The notes beneath the pieces are model-generated. The model did no database searches and was not told the DNA's origin. It was given only the letters and a program-made list of their open reading frames with translations. A program made the translations under genes and the position numbers. From positions 144,626 through 208,625 of the forward strand of contig CACWHY010000002.1 in the NCBI GenBank assembly GCA_902760805.1: DNA of 64,000 nucleotides, written 5' to 3'. Position 1 is the stretch's first letter; each line of letters begins with the position of its first letter. This document shows positions 43,553 to 52,369 of this stretch, piece by piece. Source of the DNA: Ruminococcus flavefaciens. GTDB taxonomy: Bacteria > Bacillota > Clostridia > Oscillospirales > Ruminococcaceae.

Positions 43553-44935
43553 ATGGATAAACAGGACCACAACATTCTCAATGAGATAGCCGGTAAATGC
43601 TTCGCAAGATACCTGGGCTATGTCTCCCTTGAGGAGTTCATGGTCAGAGCTACCAGCTTCACGGCGGCTCTTTCCGATGATACTATCCGAGATCTCAGAC
43701 TGAGCGAGTCTGCTCAGCTGATCGCTAGCGAGGAACAGATCACCAGCTACACTGCTGCATTGGCTGTGATCACCGGAGTTTGGCTCCCTGAGCCCCTTGA
43801 CCCGGATATAGGTGAGGTCTTCTCCCGGGAAAAGCTGATCGCAATGTACCGCAGCGGAAGCAAGTTCCTGACTGCGGAATACGCTTGCGTGATAAAAGGC
43901 GAAAACCGCCGCAAACAGATAGCTTGTCAGCTCAGCGAGGAGGACGGCCAGATCTGCGGCACCTTCCTGATCTTCGACCTGACTGATGAGTATTCCCGGA
44001 AAATGACCGTCATGAAAATGGCAGAGTACGACGGCCTCACTCAGCTGCTGAACAAGCAGTCCTGTGAGAGCCACGTCGAGGAGTTTCTGTCATCTGCTCC
44101 CGAGCAGGAATGTATCCTCATGATCATGGACATCGACTTCTTCAAGCGATTTAATGACCAGTACGGCCACGACGTGGGCGACATCGTTTTGCAGGCCGCC
44201 GCTCGCACCTTGGAGAAATTCTTCGGCCGTGACAGCATCATCGGCCGCACGGGCGGTGACGAGTTTTTGGTGCTCCTAAAGCACAGGACTCCCGAGGAGG
44301 CCGAGGAGGAGATCGGTCAATTCTGCCGGGAAAGACACTTCGTTGAGCGAGGGAGCAAGGCCTACACCTTCACCTTCTCAGTGGGATATTCTGTCTCTCC
44401 CTCTCAGGGAACTACTCTGGCTGAGCTCTCCACAAAGGCCGACATGGCGCTGTATAACGTGAAAATGCACCACCGTAACAACTTTATCCGCTACAGTCCG
44501 GAAATGCTCATGCAAAAGCGCACTCAGCTGGGATTCAACCTATCTGACATCGTTTCCGGTATCCCCGGAGCTATCCTGGTTTACAAGGCCGACGAAAAGG
44601 AGGAGATCCTCTTCGCCAATGAGCAGCTCTACGCACTTTTCGAGTGCGACTCCATGGACGAGCTGCTGGATTTCAGCGGTGACAGTTTCAAGTTCATCGT
44701 TCACCCGGACGACATCGAACGAGTCGAGAAAAGCATCACAAGGCAGATAAGCTCCAATAAATTCGGCCTGGATTACGTTACCTACAGGATAATCACCAAG
44801 ACCGGCAGGATCAAGGTGGTGGACGACATCGGCCACTTGGTGCATACTCCCAGCTACGGCGATATTTTCTACGTTTTCCTCTACGACCATGAGCAGAAAA
44901 ATAAGATCCTGCGGAAGGCTGGTGTAGTGGAATGA
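43553..44935 (+). CDS. Diguanylate cyclase with C-terminal PAS domain
   Basis: 460 aa, soluble. N-terminal sensor-like region (about 1-155), GGDEF domain (about 160-320) with MDIDFFKRFNDQYGHDVGD and an intact GRTGGDEFLVLL, and a C-terminal PAS fold (about 340-455; IPGAILVYKADEKEEILFANEQLY). There is no RxxD inhibitory site five residues before GGDEF. The unusual order GGDEF-then-PAS is clear. Start at 43553 has GGAGG 6 nt upstream. It overlaps the following gene by ATGA. Confidence 0.87.
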   Translation: MDKQDHNILNEIAGKCFARYLGYVSLEEFMVRATSFTAALSDDTIRDLRLSESAQLIASEEQITSYTAALAVITGVWLPEPLDPDIGEVFSREKLIAMYRSGSKFLTAEYACVIKGENRRKQIACQLSEEDGQICGTFLIFDLTDEYSRKMTVMKMAEYDGLTQLLNKQSCESHVEEFLSSAPEQECILMIMDIDFFKRFNDQYGHDVGDIVLQAAARTLEKFFGRDSIIGRTGGDEFLVLLKHRTPEEAEEEIGQFCRERHFVERGSKAYTFTFSVGYSVSPSQGTTLAELSTKADMALYNVKMHHRNNFIRYSPEMLMQKRTQLGFNLSDIVSGIPGAILVYKADEKEEILFANEQLYALFECDSMDELLDFSGDSFKFIVHPDDIERVEKSITRQISSNKFGLDYVTYRIITKTGRIKVVDDIGHLVHTPSYGDIFYVFLYDHEQKNKILRKAGVVE

Positions 44936-45495
44936 CTGTGTGCGGATATGAGCTTATCAGGAGCAAGCGCAAAACTATGGGCATTTCCGTCAAGCTGGAC
45001 GGAAGCGTGATCGTCAGGGCTCCCCTGAGAGCTCCAAGCGCCGATATTGAGCGGTTTGTGGAGGCGAATAGAGACTGGATCTTCCGGCAGAAGGCTAAAA
45101 TGGAAAAGGTCTCAGCTGAGGCCTCCCGGGAGAAAGCCTTCACTCAGGAGGAGATCCGGGAAATGGCTGAAAAGGCTCTTCAGATCATCCCGCCCAGAGT
45201 CGAACACTTCGCAAGGCTGATCGGAGTTACCTACGGTAAGATCACCATTCGCAATCAGAAGTCACGGTGGGGGAGCTGCTCCTCAAAGGGCAACTTGAAT
45301 TTCAACTGCCTGCTGGTGCTGGCGCCGCCGGAGGTGCTTGACAGCGTGGTAGTCCATGAGCTGTGCCACCGAAAGGAAATGAACCACTCCCCTGCATTTT
45401 ACGCCGAGGTGCTGCGAGTTCTCCCGGACTATCACAAGCACGACCAATGGCTGAAAAAGAACGGCCCTGTGCTGATAAAGCGCATGACCGGATAA
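44932..45495 (+). CDS. YgjP-like metallopeptidase domain protein (M48/DUF45)
   Basis: 187 aa. The zinc-binding motif HELCHRKEMNHSPAFY (about residues 140-155) and the preceding KSRWGSCSSKGNLNFN are the hallmark of the YgjP/DUF45 family. Substrates of this family are not established. A 4-bp overlap with the diguanylate cyclase suggests one transcript, perhaps without functional connection. Confidence 0.88.
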   Translation: MTVCGYELIRSKRKTMGISVKLDGSVIVRAPLRAPSADIERFVEANRDWIFRQKAKMEKVSAEASREKAFTQEEIREMAEKALQIIPPRVEHFARLIGVTYGKITIRNQKSRWGSCSSKGNLNFNCLLVLAPPEVLDSVVVHELCHRKEMNHSPAFYAEVLRVLPDYHKHDQWLKKNGPVLIKRMTG

Positions 45496-45527
45496 AAAAG
45501 ACCTCTGCCAGCTGACAGAGGTCTTTT
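45496..45527. terminator. Bidirectional terminator
   Basis: AAAAGACCTCTG (45496-45507) pairs with CAGAGGTCTTTT (45516-45527), between convergent genes. Confidence 0.85.
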
Positions 45528-45528
45528 C

Positions 45529-45807
45529 TTATTTCATTATGATCAGCACCAGAACTGCGATATGAAGGGCGATGCCCAGGATATTCACAGCCCAGAAATA
45601 CCAGTGCTTGGTCTTGTGGCGGAACAGCTTCATTCCGGCGATACCGCCCAAAGCTCCCCCGAAAAATCCAAACCCCAGCAGGGTGGACTCACGGATCCGC
45701 CATTTGTTCTTTTTGGCCTTAACCTTGTCTGCTTTGTACAGGATCAGAGTGATGAAACTCATGAGCAGTATGAAGCAGCCGTAGCCGATAAGCAGTTTTT
45801 CCTTCAT
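45529..45807 (-). CDS. DUF1294 membrane protein
   Basis: 92 aa with three hydrophobic segments and the DUF1294 pattern YKADKVKAKKNKWRIRESTLLGFGFFGGALGGIAGMKLFRHKT (split by family-conserved Gly-rich helix). Function unknown. It lies 9 bp downstream of the CDF transporter gene. Confidence 0.85.
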   Translation of the reverse strand: MKEKLLIGYGCFILLMSFITLILYKADKVKAKKNKWRIRESTLLGFGFFGGALGGIAGMKLFRHKTKHWYFWAVNILGIALHIAVLVLIIMK

Positions 45808-45816
45808 TGGGGCTCC

Positions 45817-46962
45817 TTACTCGCTGACGCTGAAATCCGTATCCAGCGTGCAGAGGAACTTGTACTGAGGATAGTGCTCCTTCACCAGCTTCAGCACCTT
45901 ATCGTAAACGGCCATTCTATCGCTAGCATCGAAGTCCACGATCACGTCGAACTGCACTGTGTCGGTGTCCTTGTGAAGATAGAAGCCGTGTACCTGGATA
46001 ACGTACTCAACGCTCATTGCAAGGCGATAGATCTCCTCACGGAGCTTCCGCACCTCCTCGTCACGGGTGTTCACGGAGTAAACGCTGAGGGCGGTGAGGA
46101 TTATGTTCTGCTCCTGGTACAGCTTCATGGCAGCTTTACGCTGGATAGAGTCGATCTCCTCGACGGTGAGTGTGTCCGGTACCTCGATGTGTGCTGAGCA
46201 GTTGAGCCTGTCGGGGCCGTAGTCGTGGAAGATCAGGTCGTAAACTCCCATTACCTGGGGGATCTCCATGATGGACTTCTTCACAGCGGCGGCTGTTTCG
46301 GCTCCTACTCGCTGACCCAGAAGGTGGGAAATGGTCTCACGGAGCATCTCTATTCCCGATTTGATGATGAATATTGAAATAACTGCACCGAGCCACGCCT
46401 CAAGCTTTATGTGGAAGAGCAGGTATACTGCCGCTGCAACTAATGTGGATGCCGAGATCACTGAGTCCATCATGGCGTCTGTTCCGGAGTTCACCAGAGA
46501 GTCGGAATTCACCTTCTGGCCAACGCCCTTGACGTACCTTCCCAGCAGGATCTTCACCAAAACTGCCGAGGCAACGATGATGAGGGCAGCAGCGGAATAG
46601 TCAGGTGTATCGGGCTTTATGATCTTCTTTACCGACTCTACCAAGGAGGTTATACCGGCATAGAGAATGATGACCGAGATCAGCATAGCGCTGATGTATT
46701 CGATCCTTCCGTGACCCCATGGGTGCTTCTTGTCAGGCTGCTTTCCGGCCAGCTTTGTGCCGATTATGGTGATCAGCGAGCTTCCAGCGTCACTGATATT
46801 GTTTACTGCGTCCAGTACGATAGCGATGGAGTGGGCAAGAAGTCCGATGATGGCTTTGAATGCCGCCAGGAATACGTTTGCGGCGATACCAACCACGCTC
46901 GTGCGGATTATCACTTTGTCTCTGCTTAGATCTTTTTGTGTGTTGACCACTATCCTGATCAC
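45817..46962 (-). CDS. Cation diffusion facilitator transporter
   Basis: About 381 aa. Six membrane segments (about 15-210) with the CDF metal-site motifs LDAVNNISDAGSS (TM2) and SGTDAMMDSVISA (TM5), and HPWGHGRIEYIS. The long C-terminal cytoplasmic domain holds a second ferredoxin-like repeat. These proteins export Zn2+, Mn2+ or Fe2+ in exchange for protons; the metal is not determined. The start is a GTG, most likely at 46962 with AAAAGG upstream; upstream in-frame GTG at 46986 is possible. Confidence 0.9.
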   Translation of the reverse strand: MIRIVVNTQKDLSRDKVIIRTSVVGIAANVFLAAFKAIIGLLAHSIAIVLDAVNNISDAGSSLITIIGTKLAGKQPDKKHPWGHGRIEYISAMLISVIILYAGITSLVESVKKIIKPDTPDYSAAALIIVASAVLVKILLGRYVKGVGQKVNSDSLVNSGTDAMMDSVISASTLVAAAVYLLFHIKLEAWLGAVISIFIIKSGIEMLRETISHLLGQRVGAETAAAVKKSIMEIPQVMGVYDLIFHDYGPDRLNCSAHIEVPDTLTVEEIDSIQRKAAMKLYQEQNIILTALSVYSVNTRDEEVRKLREEIYRLAMSVEYVIQVHGFYLHKDTDTVQFDVIVDFDASDRMAVYDKVLKLVKEHYPQYKFLCTLDTDFSVSE

Positions 46963-47050
46963 ATCCTTTCCTTTTAATTGTACCACAGTTCCTCCTCCTT
47001 TGCAACAATTTAGTTATATCTCGCTAACGGGAAAAATTTCCCCGGGAACG

Positions 47051-47079
47051 TTGCTTTATTCACAATTGTGTGCTATACT
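47051..47079 (+). promoter_or_regulatory. Promoter of azlCD
   Basis: TTGCTT (47051-47056), 17 bp, TATACT (47074-47079). Confidence 0.7.
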
Positions 47080-47119
47080 TATTCTATGATATGACATAGT
47101 TTGCGAAAGGAAGATATAG

Positions 47120-47821
47120 TTGAGTTCAAAATTTCTCCGTGGAATGGCCCACGGTTTGCCCATAGGTCTGGGCTATCTGTCAGTTTCATTCGGCTTTGGC
47201 ATACTTGCAGTGAGGAGCGGTCTAAGCTGGTTTCAGGCCGGCATGATCTCGCTGACCAACCTTACCTCCGCAGGACAGGCTGCCGGAGTTGACATCATCG
47301 CTGCGGCCGGAACGATTCTGGAAATGGTGCTGGTGCAGCTGACCATAAATCTGCGCTACTCCCTAATGGCGCTTTCCCTCTCTCAGAAACTGGATCCGAA
47401 ATTCACCACAGGCCACAGGCTTTTGGCCTCATATGGCATAACGGACGAGATCTTCGCAGTTTGCTCTGCGCAAAAGGAGCTGCTCTCACCTGCTTATATG
47501 TACGGAATGATACTTGTGGCCACTATCGGCTGGGTGACGGGAACTCTCCTGGGCGCGACCGCCGGAGCGATAGTTCCCGCAAGAGTTTCAGCTGCTCTGG
47601 GGATACTTCTGTACGGAATGTTCATCGCTATCATCGTTCCTCCAGCCAAAAAAGACAAGAGCGTGCTGGCAGTAGTCATCGCAGCAGCCCTGTTCAGCCT
47701 GCTGTTCAAGTACGTTTTCACTGCTGTTTCAGGAGGATTTGCGATCATCATCTGCGCCGTTTGCGCATCTGCCCTGGGAGCGGTCTTCTTCCCCGTTAAG
47801 GACGAGGAGGAACAGTCATGA
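47120..47821 (+). CDS. azlC: AzlC-family branched-chain amino acid exporter, large subunit
   Basis: 233 aa with the AzlC start FLRGMAHGLPIGLGYLSVSFGFGILAV and LTNLTSAGQAAGVDII, about six hydrophobic segments. With AzlD it exports branched-chain amino acids or analogues. The start is TTG at 47120, with AAAGGAAG upstream and no ATG alternative. Its end overlaps azlD by ATGA. Confidence 0.9.
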   Translation: MSSKFLRGMAHGLPIGLGYLSVSFGFGILAVRSGLSWFQAGMISLTNLTSAGQAAGVDIIAAAGTILEMVLVQLTINLRYSLMALSLSQKLDPKFTTGHRLLASYGITDEIFAVCSAQKELLSPAYMYGMILVATIGWVTGTLLGATAGAIVPARVSAALGILLYGMFIAIIVPPAKKDKSVLAVVIAAALFSLLFKYVFTAVSGGFAIIICAVCASALGAVFFPVKDEEEQS

Positions 47822-48120
47822 GCATCGCAGTTTACATTGCGGTAATGGCAGGGGTCACCTACCTGATCCGAATGATCCCCTTCACTTTTTTCCGCAAAAA
47901 GATCAAAAGCCGCTTCATTCGCAGCTTCCTCCACTACATCCCCTACGCTGTTCTCAGCGCAATGACCTTCCCGGCGATCTTCTACAGCACGGACAACTTC
48001 ATCTCAGCCGCCGTTGGAACTGTGGCTGCCCTTGCGCTGGCCTACCTGGGACTTCCCCTCATCGCAGTTGCCGGAGCTGCTTCCCTTGGAGCTTTTATAA
48101 CTCTGCTTATCACAAAATAA
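47818..48120 (+). CDS. azlD: AzlD-family small subunit
   Basis: 100 aa with three to four membrane segments and the AzlD pattern VTYLIRMIPFTFFRKKIKSRFIRSFLHYIP-like N-terminus. It is the partner of AzlC, translationally coupled by a 4-bp overlap. Confidence 0.9.
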   Translation: MSIAVYIAVMAGVTYLIRMIPFTFFRKKIKSRFIRSFLHYIPYAVLSAMTFPAIFYSTDNFISAAVGTVAALALAYLGLPLIAVAGAASLGAFITLLITK

Positions 48121-48136
48121 ACTTGAGGTGTACATT

Positions 48137-49297
48137 ATGAAAAATGCCATAGATAGATTTATAGGCGACTCTATCAGCGACAAGAGCACTGTCGGCGCTT
48201 CCTGCCTTGTTTTTAAGGACGGTCAGGAGGTCTATTCCGGGGTTTTCGGAAAGGCCGACCGTGAGAATGACATCCCTATGAGAAGAGACAGTATTTGCAG
48301 GCTTTTTTCCCTCTCAAAGCCTGTTACAGCCGCTGCCGCAATGATCCTTTTCGACCGTGGACTGCTCTCTCCTGAGACTCCCGTCAGCGATATTTTCCCG
48401 GAATACGGCTCTCTCACCTACCTCGACAGCAGCGGCAATATCCTGCCCTGCGGCAAGACCATGACCGTTTTCCACCTGCTGACAATGACCTCGGGAGTTC
48501 CCTATCCAAACAACTACAACGCTTCTGTCAAGGCGGCAGGAGCCCTGTTCGACCGGATCTTCGACGGAAATGACGGTCTGGCGCCAAAGGTCTCCACCGA
48601 GGAGTTCGCCAGATGTGCCGCTCAGATACCGCTGCTTTTCCCCTGCGGCCAGCACTGGGACTACGGCCTTTCCGCCGATATTCTGGGAGCTGTTATCGAA
48701 AGGGTCTCCGGCATGAGGTACGGGGAATTCCTCCGGAAGAATATCTTCGCTCCCCTGGGAATGGACGACACCGGATTTTTCGTTCCCAAGGAGAAACAGG
48801 ATCGCTTCACCGCTCTGTACAAATGGGAGGCCGGCAAGCTGGTCCGGGACAGCCAGAATTACCTGGCGCTCTCTGATTACCTGAGCCAGCCCTCCTTTGA
48901 GTCAGGAGGCGCCGGACTTGTCTCCACTATCGACGACTACTCCAAGTTTGCCCGTATGCTCACAGGCGGCGGTCAGCTGGACGGCGTCAGGATCATAAGC
49001 CCCGAGAGCTTTGCCTACATGACATCTCCTCTCCTGGGGAAAACTCAGCAGGCTGACCTCTGGGACAGGCTTGTCGGCTATAATTACGGCTGTCTGGTAA
49101 GGGTCAAGACCGATGAGAGCATCGCTCAGGTAAAGACTGCTGAGGGGGAATTCGGCTGGGACGGCTGGACTGGGACCTATTTCAACTCCAACAAAAATAC
49201 CGGCATAACCGTGCTGTACTTCACTCAGATCGCCGGCGCAGGGACTACCTGGCAGGCCGAAGCTATCAGCAAGCTGGCATACGAGCAGCTGAGTTGA
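48137..49297 (+). CDS. Serine hydrolase (beta-lactamase/class C esterase family)
   Basis: 386 aa with no signal peptide, so probably cytosolic. The nucleophile motif SLSK (in CRLFSLSKPVTAAAAM, about residues 57-60), a Tyr motif YGLS near 175, and GWDGWTGTYF near 343 in place of the KTG/HxG triad element. Members are esterases or peptidases rather than true beta-lactamases. Start at 48137 has GAGGT 7 nt upstream; a GTG nine bases earlier lies within that site. Confidence 0.85.
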   Translation: MKNAIDRFIGDSISDKSTVGASCLVFKDGQEVYSGVFGKADRENDIPMRRDSICRLFSLSKPVTAAAAMILFDRGLLSPETPVSDIFPEYGSLTYLDSSGNILPCGKTMTVFHLLTMTSGVPYPNNYNASVKAAGALFDRIFDGNDGLAPKVSTEEFARCAAQIPLLFPCGQHWDYGLSADILGAVIERVSGMRYGEFLRKNIFAPLGMDDTGFFVPKEKQDRFTALYKWEAGKLVRDSQNYLALSDYLSQPSFESGGAGLVSTIDDYSKFARMLTGGGQLDGVRIISPESFAYMTSPLLGKTQQADLWDRLVGYNYGCLVRVKTDESIAQVKTAEGEFGWDGWTGTYFNSNKNTGITVLYFTQIAGAGTTWQAEAISKLAYEQLS

Positions 49298-49323
49298 CAT
49301 AGAGCCTGCCTTCCGCATACAAT
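49294..49323 (+). promoter_or_regulatory. Promoter of the amidase gene
   Basis: TTGACA (49294-49299, overlapping the stop of the previous gene), 18 bp, TACAAT (49318-49323). A GGGAAGA-2-TCTTCCC hairpin follows at 49328-49343. Confidence 0.5.
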
Positions 49324-49368
49324 GAACGGGAAGACCTCTTCCCAATTTATGCGAAAGGAAGTTTTTCT

Positions 49369-50106
49369 ATGCCAAAGGTTTTTCTCAGCCCCTCTACCCA
49401 GGAATTCAACCAGTACGCCACCTCCGGCAACGAGGAGCTTTATATGAACTTGCTGGCCGACCGTGTAGAGCCCTATTTTCGGGCGTCGGGGATACAGTTC
49501 GTCCGCAACGACCCCAGCCGTGGCGCTCAGGGTGCGATCAATGACTCCAACGCCGGAAGCTACGATATGCACCTCGCTCTTCACTCAAATGCGGCGCCGG
49601 AGTCCCTTTCCGGAAGACTCAGAGGGATTGACATCTACTTTGCTCCCAAGAGCAAAAACAGCGAAAAGCTGGCAAATATCATCGCAAACAACCTGATGAG
49701 CATCTACCCTCTCCCCGACAAGATCAGGGCTGTTCCAACTGATAGGCTGGGTGAAGTCCTCCGCACGAAGGCTGTGGCGGTGCTGTGCGAGCTAGGCTAT
49801 CACGATAATTTTGCTGATGAGGCCTGGATCAAGAACAATTTAGGCCAGATTGCCCGAAATATCGCACGTTCTGTCTGCGACTACTTCGGGATCCCTCTGG
49901 TCATGCCGGGACCTGTCCGCTGGGGAACTGTTGTCACTGACGGCTCTGGGCTGAATATCCGCAGCTATCCTTCCACCGAAGGCCGGATCCTGGGCTCTAT
50001 CCCAAACGGCGCAGCAGTCACCATATACGGCGAGACCGGCGGCTGGTATGTGGTCTCATACAACGGGATCACCGGGTATTCCAGCGGAAAATTCATCATG
50101 ATCTGA
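49369..50106 (+). CDS. N-acetylmuramoyl-L-alanine amidase-like protein with SH3 domain
   Basis: 245 aa. Amidase_3-like domain (about 1-172) with NEELYMNLLADRVEPY (Glu ligand), HLALHSNAAPESL (His ligand) and CELGYHDNFADEAW (catalytic Glu), then a bacterial SH3 domain (about 180-245; GSGLNIRSYPSTEGRILGSI). The usual first zinc ligand motif GHGG is replaced by SPSTQ. No signal peptide is seen, so secretion would need another route, for example a lysin-like role. Start supported by AAAGGAAG. Confidence 0.8.
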   Translation: MPKVFLSPSTQEFNQYATSGNEELYMNLLADRVEPYFRASGIQFVRNDPSRGAQGAINDSNAGSYDMHLALHSNAAPESLSGRLRGIDIYFAPKSKNSEKLANIIANNLMSIYPLPDKIRAVPTDRLGEVLRTKAVAVLCELGYHDNFADEAWIKNNLGQIARNIARSVCDYFGIPLVMPGPVRWGTVVTDGSGLNIRSYPSTEGRILGSIPNGAAVTIYGETGGWYVVSYNGITGYSSGKFIMI

Positions 50107-50112
50107 TCTCAG

Positions 50113-50141
50113 GGAAGATGCCTCCGGGCGTCTTCCTTTTT
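50113..50141 (+). terminator. Terminator of the amidase gene
   Basis: GGAAGATGCC-TCCG-GGCGTCTTCC followed by five T. Confidence 0.85.
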
Positions 50142-50148
50142 GCAGTCA

Positions 50149-50177
50149 TTGACAAAAGACAGGGATCGTTGTATACT
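50149..50177 (+). promoter_or_regulatory. Promoter of the lipoprotein-rarA genes
   Basis: TTGACA (50149-50154), 17 bp, TATACT (50172-50177). Confidence 0.75.
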
Positions 50178-50206
50178 TTTATTAAGAGTTTTTGCGAGGT
50201 GAAGCT

Positions 50207-50902
50207 ATGAGATACTGTTCAAAACTGGCTAAAAGAGCCGCAGCAGCTTTGGCTTTGTTGACCGGATATTGTCTTCTTAGCTCATGCGGAAAAGCTGTTA
50301 TCTCCGGCAATGAAAACAGCTATTCCGTCGAGTATAACGGTGTTACCTACGATAGCGCTGTTTTCTATAACGCAGACAGCGACCGTGAACGTATAGGAAA
50401 GGCAGAAAACGGCGCTTATGTTTACTCTGTTGGAGGCTTCGATCCGCCCAAATATCTGCTGGTAGTGGGCAGTGACAACAGTGGCTGCTTCATTGCCCAG
50501 GGCGAGACTGTACCAACCTCCGGAACAGTGACAAAGGCTCTCATCGACCCTGGCGTAAGGAGCGACAACAGCAAGTGGCTCTCCAAAAAGGAAGATCTGG
50601 ATATGCTGGAGGAGATCAGCAGCCTCACCGGCGAGCTGGAGACCTTCACCATCGACAACTACTTCACTGACGGGAATTCCTTCTATTACGTCTACGACGA
50701 CAGCAAAGTTTCCTGTGAGGAGAACTGTGGCGGATATGTGGCCTACGCTCAGGGAAATTGGATCTATATCTCGCCAGAGTCAAACTGCACCTATGACTGG
50801 GGCGAGGCCAACTCAGTTACCGTTACTGCCATTGCCATAAAAGACAAAGACCTGATCCAGAGAATGTGCAGCAGTGACCTTACAAAATACATCGAATACT
50901 GA
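50207..50902 (+). CDS. Putative lipoprotein, unknown function
   Basis: 231 aa. A lipoprotein signal peptide (MRYCSKLAKRAAAALALLTGYCLLSSCGK) ends in lipobox LLSSC, so it should be anchored outside the membrane. The mature part is acidic and tyrosine-rich with no recognised domain. Start at 50207 has GAGGTG upstream. It is 13 bp before rarA; the pairing may be accidental. Confidence 0.75.
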   Translation: MRYCSKLAKRAAAALALLTGYCLLSSCGKAVISGNENSYSVEYNGVTYDSAVFYNADSDRERIGKAENGAYVYSVGGFDPPKYLLVVGSDNSGCFIAQGETVPTSGTVTKALIDPGVRSDNSKWLSKKEDLDMLEEISSLTGELETFTIDNYFTDGNSFYYVYDDSKVSCEENCGGYVAYAQGNWIYISPESNCTYDWGEANSVTVTAIAIKDKDLIQRMCSSDLTKYIEY

Positions 50903-50915
50903 AAGGAGCGATCAA

Positions 50916-52187
50916 ATGTCCGCACCATTAGCAGATAAAATTCGTCCCACCACACTTGACGACGTGGTGGGTCAGGAGCACATCCTTGCTCCCGGAAGGC
51001 CTCTGCGCCGTATCATCGAGAGCGGAAGCGTTCCCAATATGATCTTCTACGGACCCTCCGGCGTGGGCAAGACCACTGTTGCGAGGATCATCGCCGAGAA
51101 CTGCGGAATGAGCCTGTACAAGCTCAACGGAACAACCTCCTCCATTTCCGACATCAAGGACGTGGTCGCACAGATTGGCAGCTTCGGCAGCGAAAACGGG
51201 ATCCTGCTCTACCTGGACGAGATCCAGTATCTGAACAAAAAGCAGCAGCAAAGTCTGCTGGAATACATAGAGAGCGGCGAGATCACGCTCATCGCCTCCA
51301 CTACGGAAAATCCCTATTTTGCGGTATATAATGCGGTCATCAGCCGGAGCACGGTCTTTGAATTCAAGCCAGTCTCCGCTCAGCAGCTGCGCCCTGCGAT
51401 CACGAGAGCCTTCCGGCTTTTAGGCGAGCAGGAGGGCTGCCAGATAGATGCCGGAGACTCGATCGTGGATACCATCGCATTTAGCTGCGGAGGCGATGTC
51501 CGCAAGGCAATGAACACCGCCGAGCTTGCTGTTATGTGCGGCGAGCGCTCTGAGGGGAAGATCACTGTCACTGAGGAGTCCCTGAAGATCCTTGCTCAGC
51601 GCAGCAATATGCGCTACGACCGGGACGGCGACCAGCACTACGACATTCTCTCAGCTTATCACAAGTCCGTGCGAGGCTCCGATGAGAATGCGGCGCTGCA
51701 TTATGCGGCTCGGCTCATCGAGGCCGGTGACATTATTTCTCTGTGCAGAAGAATGCTGTGTATCGCTTCTGAGGACGTGGGACTCGCCTATCCCCAGGCG
51801 ATCGTTGTGACAAAGGCCTGCGTTGACTCCGCCTTGCAGCTTGGGCTCCCCGAGGCAAAGCTCCCGATCGCTGAGGCCACGATACTGCTGGCAACTGCGC
51901 CTAAATCCAACAGCGCCTGCATGGCCATAGACGCTGCACTTGCCGATGTTCAGAGCTGCGATGCGCTGGATTTCCCCAGGCACTTGCAGAACAAGCACTT
52001 CGACGGAAGCGGCGCAAAGATCGTGGGCCAGCATTATCTCTACCCACACGATTTCAAAAATCACTACGTCCGCCAGCAGTACCTTCCCGATGCGCTCAAG
52101 GACAGGGTCTACTACGAATTCGGCGATAACAAGCAGGAACAGGCTGCTCTGCTATACCGGAAAAAGATACTTGAGGATGCAGAATAA
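50916..52187 (+). CDS. rarA: Replication-associated recombination protein A (MgsA/RarA)
   Basis: 423-aa AAA+ ATPase acting at stalled replication forks. Walker A GPSGVGKTT (about 45-53), Walker B LLYLDEIQYL, sensor ENPYFAV, and the C-terminal tetramerisation region with YLYPHDFKNHYV. The start at 50916 has AAAGGAG upstream; a longer frame starts inside the lipoprotein gene. Confidence 0.96.
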   Translation: MSAPLADKIRPTTLDDVVGQEHILAPGRPLRRIIESGSVPNMIFYGPSGVGKTTVARIIAENCGMSLYKLNGTTSSISDIKDVVAQIGSFGSENGILLYLDEIQYLNKKQQQSLLEYIESGEITLIASTTENPYFAVYNAVISRSTVFEFKPVSAQQLRPAITRAFRLLGEQEGCQIDAGDSIVDTIAFSCGGDVRKAMNTAELAVMCGERSEGKITVTEESLKILAQRSNMRYDRDGDQHYDILSAYHKSVRGSDENAALHYAARLIEAGDIISLCRRMLCIASEDVGLAYPQAIVVTKACVDSALQLGLPEAKLPIAEATILLATAPKSNSACMAIDAALADVQSCDALDFPRHLQNKHFDGSGAKIVGQHYLYPHDFKNHYVRQQYLPDALKDRVYYEFGDNKQEQAALLYRKKILEDAE

Positions 52188-52215
52188 CAAAAGCCCCGGA
52201 GACATCTCCGGGGCT
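52188..52215 (-). terminator. Terminator of the candidate large RNA
   Basis: AGCCCCGGAGA/TCTCCGGGGCT stem (52192-52215) followed on the minus strand by TTTTGTT. The plus-strand side has no T-run, so it does not primarily serve rarA. Confidence 0.75.
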
Positions 52216-52274
52216 GCTTACTATTCGATTTTACTGACGGGAACCGTCAAAGTTGTGCTGAATTCAGCGGGTTT

Positions 52275-52369
52275 TCAGTTTCTCATTGGACTCACCTATT
52301 AATCTAGATTTTACTTATCCATGTGCGGTATAAGATTTCAGGTAAGACGTCAGTTTCTCATTGGACTCA
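52275..52369 (-). repeat. Exact 20-nt direct repeat inside the candidate RNA
   Basis: TCAGTTTCTCATTGGACTCA at 52275-52294 and again at 52350-52369 (75-bp period). A shortened third copy, CATTGGACTCA, is at 52614-52624, and a degenerate fourth, CAGTTTCTTCTATTGG, at 52811-52826 outside the transcript. Spacing is too irregular for CRISPR. Confidence 0.85.
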
